NCBI RefSeq assembly: GCF_032108445.1
Contig: NZ_CP134876.1
Span: forward strand, 2,604,001-2,668,000
From: Micromonospora halotolerans
GTDB taxonomy: Bacteria > Actinomycetota > Actinomycetes > Mycobacteriales > Micromonosporaceae
DNA length: 64,000 nt
Direction: 5' to 3'
Shown here: positions 1 to 8,438 of the stretch, in pieces
How positions within the stretch are numbered: the stretch's first letter is position 1
Layout: every line of letters begins with the position of its first letter
Translations under genes and position numbers: made by a program
Notes under the pieces: generated by a model
Database searches by the model: none
What the model was told of the DNA's origin: nothing
The model's input: the letters and a program-made list of their open reading frames with translations, nothing else

Positions 1-432
1 CTCCGGTCCGGGCCCGGCGGCCGGCCCCCAGTCGCCCGGCCCGCCGTGCCCGGCCCAGTCGGTGTCCCCGCCGTGTGGCGGCCAGTCCTGCTCCCCGCCG
101 TGCGGCGGCCAGTCGTACTCCCCGCCGTGCGCCGGCAGGTCGACGTCCGCCGCCCGGGCCGCCGGGTCGGCGTCCGGGTGCCCGGCCGGGCCGGCCTGCC
201 GCGTCGGCCAGGCGTATCCCGGGTCGGCGCCGGCCCACCGGGGGTCGGGGTCGCCGTGACCGGGCCCGGCCTCCGGCCAGGGCAGGCCGGATCGGGCCTC
301 GGCCGGTGGCACCGGCGGCGCGGCCTCGGGCCAGGGCAGGACGGGCGCGCCCTGCTGGCGCGGGACGTCCTGCCCCGGCCAGAGGCCGGTCGGCTGTCCG
401 AAGGCGTTGTGCTGGTCTCGCTCGGCCGGCAT
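1..432 (-). CDS. Partial Pro/Gly/Trp-rich repeat protein (C-terminus outside window)
   Basis: The reading frame opens at an ATG at 432 and runs off the left edge without a stop, so only the first 144 codons are visible. The start is supported by a GGGAGGG ribosome site 4 bases upstream. The visible part is low complexity, rich in Pro, Gly, Asp and Trp with no predicted membrane segment, and it contains recurring LPWPEA and YAWPTRQ-like phrases followed by four nonapeptide units of the form HGGxxDWxx (about residues 102-137). It looks like the disordered N-terminal region of a larger protein; actinobacterial membrane or secretion proteins often carry such tails, but the functional domain lies outside the window and no function can be given. 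It lies 104 bp downstream of cysQ on the same strand. Confidence 0.7.
   Translation of the reverse strand, partial: MPAERDQHNAFGQPTGLWPGQDVPRQQGAPVLPWPEAAPPVPPAEARSGLPWPEAGPGHGDPDPRWAGADPGYAWPTRQAGPAGHPDADPAARAADVDLPAHGGEYDWPPHGGEQDWPPHGGDTDWAGHGGPGDWGPAAGPGPE
22..129 (-). repeat. Four tandem 27-bp units coding HGGxxDW nonapeptides
   Basis: Read on the minus strand from 129, four in-frame 27-bp units follow one another (129-103, 102-76, 75-49, 48-22). Each begins CAC GGC GGG and has GAC TGG at codons 6-7. The first two units differ mainly at codon 5 (Tyr or Gln), and the last two have drifted further. Confidence 0.75.
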
Positions 433-536
433 GACCCTCCCTGGCTGGCGGTGGCCCGTCTCTCGGGACTCAGGTCGGACGTGCATTCCGACCGAACGAT
501 ATCCTCCGGTCACCTGGGCCGTGCGTACCGCAACAC

Positions 537-1418
537 TCAGCCGAACGCCCCACCCGGGGTGTCGGTGACGGTCGAAGCGGGCATCTCGACCCCGGTGCGG
601 GCGATCGCGTCGAGCAGCTGGTCGGCCAGCTCGGGGCGGCAGACCAGCAGATCCGGCAGCCGGGGGTCGGCCCGGTTGTAGCGCAGCGGCGACCCGTCGA
701 TCCGGGACGCGTGCATCCCGGCGCCCAGGGCCACCGCCACCGGGGCGGCGCTGTCCCATTCGTACTGGCCGCCCGCGTGGACGTACGCGTCGACCTCGCC
801 GGTCACCACGGCGCACACCTTGACCCCGGCGGAGCCCATGGGGACGGCCTGCGCGCCGAGCAGCTCGACCAGCTCGCCGACGAAGGCCGGCGGTCGGCTG
901 CGGCTCACCGCGATCCGGATCGGCCCGTCGGCCGGCTTCGGGGTCGGGCAGGTGGTGCCGAGGATGAGCTGGTCACCGTCCACCGTGGTGCGGGCCGGCA
1001 TGCCCACGGCGCCGGCGACCAGGGCGCCGTCCGGCGCGGCCGAGCGCTGCCAGAGCGCCACGTGCACCGCCCAGTCGTCCCGCCCGGCCTCGGAGAACTC
1101 CCGGGTGCCGTCCAGCGGGTCGATGATCCAGACCCGGTCGGCGTCGTGCCGGGGCGCCCGCTCGCCGTCCGCCCAGGCCCGGCGCGAGTCGGCCTCCTCC
1201 TCGGAGAGCACCGCGTCGGCGGGCCGCCAGCGGGCCAGCGCGGCGGTCATCAGCTCGTGCGACGCGCGGTCCCCGGCGTCCTTGAGTGCCCTGGGGTCCG
1301 CGAAGCCCTGCCGGTCCCGCAGCGCGGTGAGCGCCTCGCCCGCCCGGCCGGCGAGCCACTGCGCGAACTGCTGGTCGTCGAGCCGTCCGGCGTCGTCCTC
1401 GGTCACGAGCCTCACCAC
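537..1418 (-). CDS. cysQ: CysQ-like 3'(2'),5'-bisphosphate nucleotidase / inositol monophosphatase family
   Basis: Belongs to the lithium-sensitive inositol monophosphatase fold. Members hydrolyse 3'-phosphoadenosine 5'-phosphate (PAP) to AMP and phosphate, recycling a product of sulfate assimilation in the cytoplasm. Family signatures are clear: an acidic EEEADSR segment, the metal-binding DPLDGTREF motif, and the C-terminal EWDSAAPVAVA motif. I place the start at the GTG at 1418, which has GGGGAGA just upstream, giving 293 residues, a normal family length; the frame stays open further upstream but the added residues look non-coding. Other GTG choices at 1415 or 1406 are possible. It diverges from the aminotransferase gene. 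Substrate choice between PAP and inositol phosphate cannot be settled from sequence alone. Confidence 0.85.
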   Translation of the reverse strand: MVRLVTEDDAGRLDDQQFAQWLAGRAGEALTALRDRQGFADPRALKDAGDRASHELMTAALARWRPADAVLSEEEADSRRAWADGERAPRHDADRVWIIDPLDGTREFSEAGRDDWAVHVALWQRSAAPDGALVAGAVGMPARTTVDGDQLILGTTCPTPKPADGPIRIAVSRSRPPAFVGELVELLGAQAVPMGSAGVKVCAVVTGEVDAYVHAGGQYEWDSAAPVAVALGAGMHASRIDGSPLRYNRADPRLPDLLVCRPELADQLLDAIARTGVEMPASTVTDTPGGAFG

Positions 1419-1601
1419 CTGTCTCCCCGGGTCTGCCGCGACCCGCAATCCTTCGGCGGCCGGTGGTTCCGGCGCCAGCTTCCGGTCGGATGGTAGACAG
1501 CCGTGAACTCGTTTCGAATCCGCGTCGCCCCTGGTGGACGGAGCGGCCGCCCGCATGTTGAACTTCGCGTGTATGGCGGTCGGACCCGCCGGGCCAGGCC
1601 C

Positions 1602-1607
1602 TAGGCT
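1602..1607 (+). promoter_or_regulatory. -10 hexamer of a leaderless promoter
   Basis: TAGGCT is followed by exactly 7 bases and then the ATG of the aminotransferase. There is no Shine-Dalgarno sequence. This spacing puts the expected transcription start on the start codon. Confidence 0.6.
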
Positions 1608-1614
1608 CGTGCGC

Positions 1615-2709
1615 ATGACCGCCGAGCAGCTGATCTCCTTCGCCCGTGGGGCTCCCTCGCTGGACATCGTCGATGTCGAGGGGCTCAAGGCCGCCGCCGT
1701 CCGCGCCTTCGACGCCGACCCCGCCGGGATCACGGCGTACGGCACTTCCGTCGGCTACCCGCCCCTGCGGAAGTGGATCGCGGAGAAGCACGGCGTCGAG
1801 ACCGACCAGGTGCTGATCACCAACGGTTCGCTCCAGGCCGACGCGTTCCTCTTCGACCACCTGGTCCGCCGGGGCGACGCGGTGGTGGTCGAGCGCCCGA
1901 CGTACGACCGGACGCTGCTCAACCTCCAGCAGATGGGCAGCGAGATCCACGGCGTCACGATCCAGCCGGACGGCCTGGACACCGCCGAGCTGCGCAAGCT
2001 GCTGGAGTCGGGGGTCCGGCCGCGGCTGGCCCACGTCATCCCGAACTACCAGAATCCGGCCGGCGTGACGCTCTCCCTGGAGAAGCGCCGTGAGCTGCTC
2101 GACCTGGCCGCCGAGTACGACTTCACGATCTTCGAGGACGACCCGTACGCGGACATCCGGTTCCGGGGCGAGCCGCTGCCCTCGATGCTGTCGATGGACA
2201 CGCGGGGTGTGGTGGTGCACGCCTCCAGCTTCACGAAGACGGTCTGCCCGGGCGTCCGGGTCGGCTACCTGGTCGGCCCGCCCGACGTGATCGCGAAGAT
2301 CGCCAAGCGGGCCACCAACCTCTACATCTCGCCGGGCATGGTCTCCGAGGCGATCGTGCACCAGTTCTGCGTCTCCGGCGAGATCGACCGGTCGATCCAC
2401 ACGGTGCGCACGGCGCTGGGTGAGCGCGCCGAGGTGCTGGCCGACTCGCTGCGCCGGCACATCCCGGAGGCCCGGTTCGTGGAGCCGGACGGCGGCTACT
2501 TCCTCTGGATCGAGCTGCCCGAGGACGTGGAGGTCGACCGGCTCGCCCCGGCCGCGGCGGAGCGCGGCGTCGCGGTGGTCAAGGGCAGCGACTTCATGAT
2601 CGACGGTGGCCGGCACGCGCTGCGGCTGGCGTTCTCGGCGGTGACGGCCGACCGGATCGACGAGGGCGTCCGGCGGCTGGCAGAGGCGATGGCATCCGTC
2701 CGGGGCTAG
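1615..2709 (+). CDS. PLP-dependent class I/II aminotransferase (2-aminoadipate / LysN-like)
   Basis: Fold-type I aminotransferase of 364 residues, transferring amino groups between an amino acid and a 2-oxo acid through pyridoxal phosphate. Visible signatures: SLQADAFLFDHL near the cofactor phosphate site, PNYQNPAGVT (substrate and cofactor Asn), FEDDPYADIRF (Asp binding the pyridine N) and SSFTKTVCPGVRVGY with the Schiff-base lysine at about residue 208. These match the MocR/LysN/KAT II branch but there is no N-terminal GntR domain. The ATG at 1615 was preferred over a longer frame from 1534 because the family N-terminus starts here and a leaderless -10 lies 7 bases upstream. Exact substrate is unknown; 2-aminoadipate or aromatic and branched amino acids are typical. 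Confidence 0.85.
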   Translation: MTAEQLISFARGAPSLDIVDVEGLKAAAVRAFDADPAGITAYGTSVGYPPLRKWIAEKHGVETDQVLITNGSLQADAFLFDHLVRRGDAVVVERPTYDRTLLNLQQMGSEIHGVTIQPDGLDTAELRKLLESGVRPRLAHVIPNYQNPAGVTLSLEKRRELLDLAAEYDFTIFEDDPYADIRFRGEPLPSMLSMDTRGVVVHASSFTKTVCPGVRVGYLVGPPDVIAKIAKRATNLYISPGMVSEAIVHQFCVSGEIDRSIHTVRTALGERAEVLADSLRRHIPEARFVEPDGGYFLWIELPEDVEVDRLAPAAAERGVAVVKGSDFMIDGGRHALRLAFSAVTADRIDEGVRRLAEAMASVRG

Positions 2710-2711
2710 CT

Positions 2712-2733
2712 TTCTGTCGGGTTCCCGACAGAA
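2712..2733 (+). terminator. Perfect 10-bp hairpin after the aminotransferase
   Basis: TTCTGTCGGG and CCCGACAGAA flank a TT loop starting 3 bases after the stop codon. There is no T-tract, as is usual in high-GC actinobacteria. Confidence 0.65.
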
Positions 2734-3078
2734 GGGCGATACCGGCCGGTCCGGCTCTCCCGCTGGGCCGGTCGGCGACCCACAATGCTGCGAGCGCCGC
2801 TCACCTTTTCTCGGTGACCGGTCCGCCGACCGGGCGGCCACGGGCCGCCCCGTCCGGGCCGCCGGCGCGCACAGCACTACTCCCGCCCCCAAATGGGTGC
2901 CGGGTGGGCCGTGTCGCCCCTCACCCCCCTGACGCGGCCGGCCCGCCCGGCGCCGTCACCGCTCCCGCCCGGGCGTGACGCGGGTCGCAGTCCGGCAGGC
3001 CGCCCCGTGCTCGCCCGCGCTGCGCCCCGTCCCGACCGGCGTAACCTGCAAGCCGCAGCTTCGTGGAGAGGGGGCGAG
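2734..3078. other. Intergenic region before corA
   Basis: About 345 bp without a convincing gene. The open frames here are GC-driven. A TAACCT at 3041-3046, about 33 bases upstream of the corA ATG, is a plausible -10 element; I see no other clear signal. Confidence 0.4.
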
Positions 3079-4227
3079 ATGACGGACCGGGTGGCACGCG
3101 ACCGCGGCGCCGCGCAGAACGGCGACCGGGCACCCCGACCACGGGCCTGGGCGGCGCCGGTACGCGCCATGTCCCGCATCCTCAACGCCGACGGCTCTCC
3201 GCGTACGACCGAGCCGGCCGGCTCCGGCCGGAGCGGGATCGTCGACTGCGGCCTGTACGTCGACGGCGAGCGCCGGCCCGGCGACTGGACCTACGCCGAC
3301 GCCCTGACCGCCGCTCGCCGGGAGCGAAACGGTTTCGTGTGGCTCGGCCTGCACGAGCCGGAGCTGGAGGAGATGACCGCGATCGCGGCCACCTTCGGCC
3401 TGCACGAGCTGGCCGTCGAGGACGCGGTCAAGGCCCAGCAGCGTCCGAAGCTGGAGCGCTTCGGCGACGTGGCCTTCCTCGTGCTGCGCACTGCCCGCTA
3501 CTGCGAGCACACCGAGCTGACCGAGAACTCCGAGGTGGTGGAGACCGGCCAGGTGATGCTCTTCATCGGGCCGAACTTCCTGATCAGCGTGCGGCACGGG
3601 GACGCCTGCCGGCTGTCGCCGGTCCGGGCCGACCTGGAGGCGAAGCGGGACCTGCTGCTGCACGGCCCGTGGGCTGTCGCGTACGCGGTCACCGACCGGG
3701 TGGTGGACCTCTACCTGGAGGTGGCCGACCGGCTGGAGGACGACCTCGACGTGCTGGAGGCGGACGTCTTCGACCGGCAGGGCAGCGGGCGGATCCAGCG
3801 GATCTACCAGATGAAGCGGGAGCTGGTGGAGTTCAAGCGGGCCGTGGTGCCGTTGCAGCGCCCGCTGCTCACCCTCACCTCGCAGGTCAACCGGGAGGTG
3901 CCGCAGGAGGTGCGACGCTACTTCCGGGACGTGCAGGACCACCTGAGCCGCACCGTCGAGCAGGTGAACTCCTACGACGACCTGCTCAACTCGATCCTCC
4001 AGGCGCGGCTGGCCCAGGTCACCGTCGACCAGAACAACGACATGCGCAAGATCGCGGCGTGGGCCGCGATAGGTGCCGTGTGGACCGCCATCGCCGGCAT
4101 TTACGGCATGAACTTCAAGAACATGCCGGAGCTGGGCTGGACCTACGGCTACCCGGGGGTGTGGGCGCTGATGCTGATCTCGTCGTTCACGCTCTACCGG
4201 TTGTTCCGCCGCAACGGCTGGTTGTGA
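3079..4227 (+). CDS. corA: CorA family magnesium/cobalt transporter
   Basis: A 382-residue CorA protein forming pentameric Mg2+/Co2+ channels in the cytoplasmic membrane. The long N-terminal cytoplasmic domain is followed by the willow helix and two C-terminal membrane helices; the first ends in the invariant GMN selectivity motif (residues about 343-345, YGMNFKNMPEL), and the protein ends in the basic RRNGWL tail. The open frame extends back to 2893, but the ATG at 3079 has a GGGGGCGAG purine-rich site and gives a family-like length. The N-terminal 45 residues are poorly conserved and disordered. A hairpin separates it from the convergent gene downstream. Confidence 0.9.
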   Translation: MTDRVARDRGAAQNGDRAPRPRAWAAPVRAMSRILNADGSPRTTEPAGSGRSGIVDCGLYVDGERRPGDWTYADALTAARRERNGFVWLGLHEPELEEMTAIAATFGLHELAVEDAVKAQQRPKLERFGDVAFLVLRTARYCEHTELTENSEVVETGQVMLFIGPNFLISVRHGDACRLSPVRADLEAKRDLLLHGPWAVAYAVTDRVVDLYLEVADRLEDDLDVLEADVFDRQGSGRIQRIYQMKRELVEFKRAVVPLQRPLLTLTSQVNREVPQEVRRYFRDVQDHLSRTVEQVNSYDDLLNSILQARLAQVTVDQNNDMRKIAAWAAIGAVWTAIAGIYGMNFKNMPELGWTYGYPGVWALMLISSFTLYRLFRRNGWL

Positions 4228-4235
4228 CCGGCAGA

Positions 4236-4283
4236 CGGAAGCGCCGGCCGCGCGGGGGCGTCCCCGCACGCCGGCGCTTTCCG
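4236..4283. terminator. Bidirectional hairpin between convergent genes
   Basis: GGAAGCGCCGGC pairs with GCCGGCGCTTTCC around a GC-rich inner stem, between the corA stop and the stop of the convergent gene. Confidence 0.65.
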
Positions 4284-4294
4284 TGACCGTCGGG

Positions 4295-5065
4295 TCAGCG
4301 ACGACCGCTGGACTTGGCGGTGCTCCGGCCGTTCTGCGTGGCCTTGGTGACGTCGTCCGCCGGGCGGCCGGACACGTCCTTGGCGCCCTCGGCGACCGAG
4401 GGAACCTTGTCGTTCGGGTGGATCACCGGCTGGCTGCTCGACGTGGCGGTCGAGGCGCTGCCGCTGCCGGCCACGGCCGAGCTGCCGGCGCCGGTCGGCC
4501 CGGCCTGGGTGACCTTCGCGGTCGCGTCGGGGGTCTCCACCACGATCGTGTCCACGTCCTCCCGCATCGGCTCCAGCTTGCCCGTCGGGTCGTACTCGGC
4601 CCATTCCTGCTGCTCGCGGCGGCGGCGCATGGCCATCGCCCCGGCCAGGCCGGCGACCGTGCCGGCGACCAGCAGGCCGGTCGTCATACCGCGCGACCTC
4701 TTCTGCTTCTTCTTCGCGGCCTTCATGTTCTTCGCCTTCACCTTCTTGCTCATCGCGGCCTGCTTGGCGGCGGCGGCCCTCCGGCCGGTCAGGGCCTTGC
4801 CGGCGGCCTCGGCCTGCGCGTTCCGCATCGCCATGAGCAGCGGCGCGAGCGCGGCGGCCGTCGACGCCACGCCGCTCGACGCCCGGTCCCGGACGACGAT
4901 CGCGGTGGGCGCGACAGCGCCCCGGGCCGCCTGGACGCGCGGGCCGACCGTGGCGCCGGCACCCTTCGCCGCATGCGTGGCGGCCTGCCTCAGGTGACCG
5001 ATGCCCTGGTTCAGCTCGGCCTTCGCGAGCTGCCCCCGGGTCTTGCGCCGCCCGATTCCAAACAC
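4295..5065 (-). CDS. Hypothetical Ala/Lys-rich membrane-anchored protein
   Basis: 256 residues from a GTG at 5065 that has an excellent AGGAGGTG site; the much longer open frame upstream is antisense to ppiA and not real. The first 110 residues look like amphipathic Ala-rich helices (AKAELNQGIGHLRQAATHAAKG...), followed by a strongly basic KKVKAKNMKAAKKKQKR stretch, one membrane segment (GLLVAGTVAGLAGAMAM) and an acidic/Ser-Thr-rich tail. The layout resembles the DUF5324 type of Streptomyces helical membrane proteins, but I cannot confirm this. The Lys-rich stretch before the membrane helix suggests the N-terminus is cytoplasmic. Function unknown. Confidence 0.6.
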   Translation of the reverse strand: MFGIGRRKTRGQLAKAELNQGIGHLRQAATHAAKGAGATVGPRVQAARGAVAPTAIVVRDRASSGVASTAAALAPLLMAMRNAQAEAAGKALTGRRAAAAKQAAMSKKVKAKNMKAAKKKQKRSRGMTTGLLVAGTVAGLAGAMAMRRRREQQEWAEYDPTGKLEPMREDVDTIVVETPDATAKVTQAGPTGAGSSAVAGSGSASTATSSSQPVIHPNDKVPSVAEGAKDVSGRPADDVTKATQNGRSTAKSSGRR

Positions 5066-5182
5066 GGTCCCACCTCCTGGGAGTTGTTCCTTCGTCATCC
5101 TCCACCTTCGGATGCCTCCGCATGGCCAGATCGGGCACATGGGAGGATCCGCATGGAACTGACCAACGAGTGAGGAGTACCC

Positions 5183-5713
5183 GTGGCCGAGGCTGTCTAC
5201 GCCACCTTGCACACCAACGCTGGCCCGATCCGGTTGGAGCTCTTCCCGAACCACGCGCCGAAGACCGTCCGCAACTTCGTCGAGCTGGCCGAGGGCACCC
5301 GGGAGTACATCGACCCGCGCACCGGCCAGCCGGGCAGCGGGCCGTACTACGACGGCACCATCTCGCACCGCGTGATCAGCGGCTTCATGATCCAGATGGG
5401 TGACCCGACCGGCACCGGTCGCGGTGGGCCGGGCTACAAGTTCGGCGACGAGTTCCACCCGGAGCTGCGCTTCGACCGGCCGTACCTGCTGGCGATGGCG
5501 AACGCCGGGCCGGGCACCAACGGCTCGCAGTTCTTCATCACGGTGGGCGCGACGCCGCACCTGAACAACCGGCACACCATCTTCGGTCAGGTCGCGGACG
5601 AGGAGTCGGCGAAGGTCGTGGACTCGATCGCGAACACCCCGACCGGCCCGAGCGACCGGCCGCTCCAGGACGTGGTCATCGAGCGCGTCGAGATCGAGCG
5701 CAAGCCGGCGTGA
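5183..5713 (+). CDS. ppiA: Cyclophilin-type peptidyl-prolyl cis-trans isomerase
   Basis: 176-residue cytoplasmic cyclophilin catalysing proline cis-trans isomerisation in protein folding. Recognisable blocks are FPNHAPKTVRNFVELA, YYDGTISHRVISGFMIQMGDPTGTG (catalytic Arg and the FxxQ-like region), GPGTNGSQFFIT and HTIFGQV, with length and order of the actinobacterial single-domain PpiA. GTG start at 5183 with GAGGAG upstream. There is no signal peptide or lipobox. Its stop lies 25 bases before the rhomboid gene, which has its own promoter. Confidence 0.92.
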   Translation: MAEAVYATLHTNAGPIRLELFPNHAPKTVRNFVELAEGTREYIDPRTGQPGSGPYYDGTISHRVISGFMIQMGDPTGTGRGGPGYKFGDEFHPELRFDRPYLLAMANAGPGTNGSQFFITVGATPHLNNRHTIFGQVADEESAKVVDSIANTPTGPSDRPLQDVVIERVEIERKPA

Positions 5714-5725
5714 GCGTGACGCGGG

Positions 5726-5731
5726 TACCTT
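5726..5731 (+). promoter_or_regulatory. -10 hexamer of a leaderless promoter
   Basis: TACCTT, 7 bases, then the ATG of the rhomboid gene at 5739; no Shine-Dalgarno. Confidence 0.55.
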
Positions 5732-5738
5732 TGCTCGC

Positions 5739-6683
5739 ATGACTGAGCGCTCCGGGCAGGCAGGTGACGCCACAGGCGGGCCGGCGCCGACCACTCCGGT
5801 CTGCTACCGGCACCCGGATCGGGAGACGTACGTCCGGTGCACCCGCTGTGACCGGCCGATCTGCCCGGAGTGCATGCGGGACGCCTCCGTCGGCCACCAG
5901 TGCCCGGAGTGTGTCAGCGAGGGACGCCGCACCGTGCGGCCGGCGCGTACCGCCTTCGGGGGCGGTGCCGCCGGCCGCCAGGGCTACGTCACGAAGACCC
6001 TGATCGCGCTGAACGCGCTGGTCATGGTGCTGTCCCTGGCCTCCGACCGGGGCGGGCTGGGCGCTCTAGGCGGCTCCGGCCTCGGCGGCCTGTTTGGCGA
6101 CTCGACGCCGCTGACCGACTGGGGCGCGGTGCTGGGCCAGGCGATTCTTCCCGACCACACCCTCGGCGGGGTGGCGCAGGGCCAGTGGTACCGGCTGGTC
6201 ACCGCGATGTTCCTGCACTACGGCCTGCCGCACCTGCTGCTCAACATGTGGGCGCTCTGGGTGCTGGGTCGGACCCTGGAGGCGGCACTCGGCCCGCTGC
6301 GCTTCCTGGCGCTCTACCTGATCGCCGGGCTCGGCGGCAACGTCGCGGTCTACCTGTTCAGCGCCCCCAACCAACCCGCCGTCGGGGCGTCGACGGCCAT
6401 CTTCGGCCTGTTCGCCGCGATCTTCGTGATCATGCGGCGGCTGGGCCGGGACACCTCGGCCATCGTGCCGATCCTGGTGATCAACCTGATCTTCACGTTC
6501 ACCGTGCCGGGCATCTCGGTGGCCGGGCACCTCGGCGGGCTGGTGGTCGGCGCGCTGATGGCGCTCGTCCTGGCGTACGCCCCGCGGATGCGGCGGACCG
6601 CCTTCCAGGCGGCCGGTGGGGCGATCCTGCTGGTGGCGCTGCTCGGGCTGGTCCTCGTCCGCACCGCCGCGCTGACCGGCTGA
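5739..6683 (+). CDS. Rhomboid family intramembrane serine protease with N-terminal zinc ribbon
   Basis: 314 residues. The N-terminal part (about residues 22-60) carries a B-box-like Cys/His cluster (CYRH, CTRC, CPEC, CPEC), a common addition in actinobacterial rhomboids. Six or so membrane segments follow, with the catalytic serine in GASTAIFG (about S218) and the partner histidine in GHLGGLVVG (about H264), plus LLNMWALWVLG in the expected position. Rhomboids cleave substrates within or next to the membrane; the substrate here is unknown. It is expressed from a leaderless promoter and converges on the PH-domain gene. Confidence 0.88.
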   Translation: MTERSGQAGDATGGPAPTTPVCYRHPDRETYVRCTRCDRPICPECMRDASVGHQCPECVSEGRRTVRPARTAFGGGAAGRQGYVTKTLIALNALVMVLSLASDRGGLGALGGSGLGGLFGDSTPLTDWGAVLGQAILPDHTLGGVAQGQWYRLVTAMFLHYGLPHLLLNMWALWVLGRTLEAALGPLRFLALYLIAGLGGNVAVYLFSAPNQPAVGASTAIFGLFAAIFVIMRRLGRDTSAIVPILVINLIFTFTVPGISVAGHLGGLVVGALMALVLAYAPRMRRTAFQAAGGAILLVALLGLVLVRTAALTG

Positions 6684-6689
6684 CCGGTC

Positions 6690-7124
6690 TCAGCGCGCGG
6701 CCGCGCGGGCGGCCTCCAGGGCGGCGGCGACCTCCTCGGGCGGCGCGTCCAGGTCGTAGCGGCCGAACAGGTGCAGCGACTCGCCCGCGTCGATCTCCAG
6801 CGTCTCGGCGGTGAGCCCGCGCCGGGTACGCCGTTCCACCCGGATCGCCTCCACAGCCGCCCAGGGCAGCCGCCGGCGGCCGGCGTAGCCGTGGACCACG
6901 GTGATCCCCTCGGGGTCGGCGGCCAGCCGGACCGGCGCGACCAGGTCGCGCAGCGCCCAGCCGAGCAGCGCGGCGGCGGCGAGCCCGGCGAGCACCAGCT
7001 GGACCCGGTCCTCGGCGGCGAAGAGCAGGCCGAGCGCGACCAGGACGAGCGCGCCGAGTGCCTTGACCGCCGGCAGCACCGGCGACACCCGCCACTGCGG
7101 GGCCGGGGACGACTGTGGAGTCAC
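6690..7124 (-). CDS. Small membrane protein with bacterial PH domain
   Basis: 144 residues from a GTG at 7124. Two adjacent N-terminal membrane segments (VKALGALVLVALGLLF and VQLVLAGLAAAALLGWAL) precede a short beta-rich PH-like domain (VRLAADPEGITVVHGYAGRR..LPWAAVEAIRV) typical of the actinobacterial bPH_6 type. Start choice: an ORF extends far upstream but that part is antisense to the thiolase. Function in the family is unknown, probably membrane associated. Stop is 6 bases from the rhomboid stop (convergent). Confidence 0.7.
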   Translation of the reverse strand: MTPQSSPAPQWRVSPVLPAVKALGALVLVALGLLFAAEDRVQLVLAGLAAAALLGWALRDLVAPVRLAADPEGITVVHGYAGRRRLPWAAVEAIRVERRTRRGLTAETLEIDAGESLHLFGRYDLDAPPEEVAAALEAARAAAR

Positions 7125-7223
7125 CGCCCCAGCATGCCAGCCGGGTGGGCCCGGGAACGGGGGAGGACGACCGCCCCGGTCAGCACGTAGGATCGGGGCA
7201 AGCCAGGTTACCGGGGAGTAGAC

Positions 7224-8396
7224 ATGAGTGACGCGGTCATCGTCGGAGCGGTCCGGACCCCGGTCGGGCGGCGCAAGGGCAGCCTCGCCGGCGTCCACCC
7301 GGTCGACCTCTCGGCGCACGTGCTGCGCGCCCTCGCCGAGCGGACCGGCATCGACCCCGAGCAGGTCGACGACGTGGTCTGGGGCTGCGTGTCGCAGGTC
7401 GGCGAGCAGTCGTGGAACGTCGCGCGCAACGCCGTCCTCGCCGCCGGCTGGCCCGAGTCGGTCCCCGGCACCACGCTCGACCGGCAGTGCGGGTCGAGCC
7501 AGCAGGCGCTGCACTTCGCCGCCGCCACCGTGCTCTCCGGCCAGGCCGACCTGGTGGTCGCCGGGGGCGTCGAGTCGATGACCCGGGTGCCGATGGGCTC
7601 CAGCGTGGCCGGCGGGATGCCGTTCAGCGCCGCGATCCTGGAGCGCTACCGCGGCGTCGAGGGCGTCGCCGCGGACAGCCCGCTCCCGTTCAACCAGGGC
7701 GTCGGGGCCGAGCTGATCGCCCAGCGGTGGCGTTTCTCGCGCACCCAGCTCGACGAGTTCGCCCTCGCCAGCCACGAGAAGGCGGCCGCCGCGCAGGACG
7801 CCGGGGCGTTCGACCCGGAGCTGGCCCCGGTGGCGCTGGCCGACGGCGGCAAGTTCACCGCCGACGAGGGCATCCGGCGGGACACGTCGCTCGCCAAGCT
7901 GGGCGAGCTGCCCACCCCGTTCAAGGCCGACGGCGTGGTCACCGCCGGGTCTGCGTCGCAGATCTCCGACGGGGCGGCGGCGCTCGCGGTCACCACGAGC
8001 GAGTGGGCCAGCCGGCACGGCCTGCGCCCGCTGGCCCGGGTGCACACCGCCGTGGTCGCCGCCGACGACCCGGTCGCCATGCTCACCGCCCCCATCCCGG
8101 CCACCGCGAAGGCGCTGCGCCGCGCGGGGCTGGGCATCGAGGAGATCGGGGTGTACGAGGTGAACGAGGCGTTCGCCCCGGTGCCGCTGGCCTGGCTGGC
8201 GGAGACCGAGGCGGACCCGGAGCGGCTGAACCCGCGCGGCGGGGCGATCGCGCTCGGCCACCCGCTCGGCGGGTCCGGCGCCCGGATCATGACCACCATG
8301 CTCCAGCACATGCGGGACAACGGGATCCGCTACGGCCTGCAGACCATGTGCGAGGGCGGCGGCATGGCCAACGCCACCATCGTCGAGCTGCTCTGA
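7224..8396 (+). CDS. Acetyl-CoA C-acyltransferase (thiolase)
   Basis: 390-residue thiolase that cleaves or forms 3-ketoacyl-CoA in fatty acid or steroid degradation. All catalytic parts are present: nucleophile Cys89 in DRQCGSSQ, His346 in GHPLGGSG and Cys376 in MCEGGGMANA, plus the NEAFAP motif. RBS GGGGAG lies 7 bases before the ATG. No hydroxyacyl-CoA dehydrogenase sits beside it, so the pathway cannot be read from context. The sequence looks closer to degradative FadA-type enzymes than to biosynthetic PhaA, with moderate certainty. Confidence 0.9.
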   Translation: MSDAVIVGAVRTPVGRRKGSLAGVHPVDLSAHVLRALAERTGIDPEQVDDVVWGCVSQVGEQSWNVARNAVLAAGWPESVPGTTLDRQCGSSQQALHFAAATVLSGQADLVVAGGVESMTRVPMGSSVAGGMPFSAAILERYRGVEGVAADSPLPFNQGVGAELIAQRWRFSRTQLDEFALASHEKAAAAQDAGAFDPELAPVALADGGKFTADEGIRRDTSLAKLGELPTPFKADGVVTAGSASQISDGAAALAVTTSEWASRHGLRPLARVHTAVVAADDPVAMLTAPIPATAKALRRAGLGIEEIGVYEVNEAFAPVPLAWLAETEADPERLNPRGGAIALGHPLGGSGARIMTTMLQHMRDNGIRYGLQTMCEGGGMANATIVELL

Positions 8397-8425
8397 AATC
8401 GCTGGCCGCCGCCGCGGGCAGCGCC

Positions 8426-8431
8426 TAGCGT
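8426..8431 (+). promoter_or_regulatory. -10 hexamer of a leaderless promoter
   Basis: TAGCGT, 7 bases, then the GTG at 8439. This spacing decides the start of the kinase gene in favour of 8439 over the GTG at 8430. Confidence 0.55.
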
Positions 8432-8438
8432 GCCGACC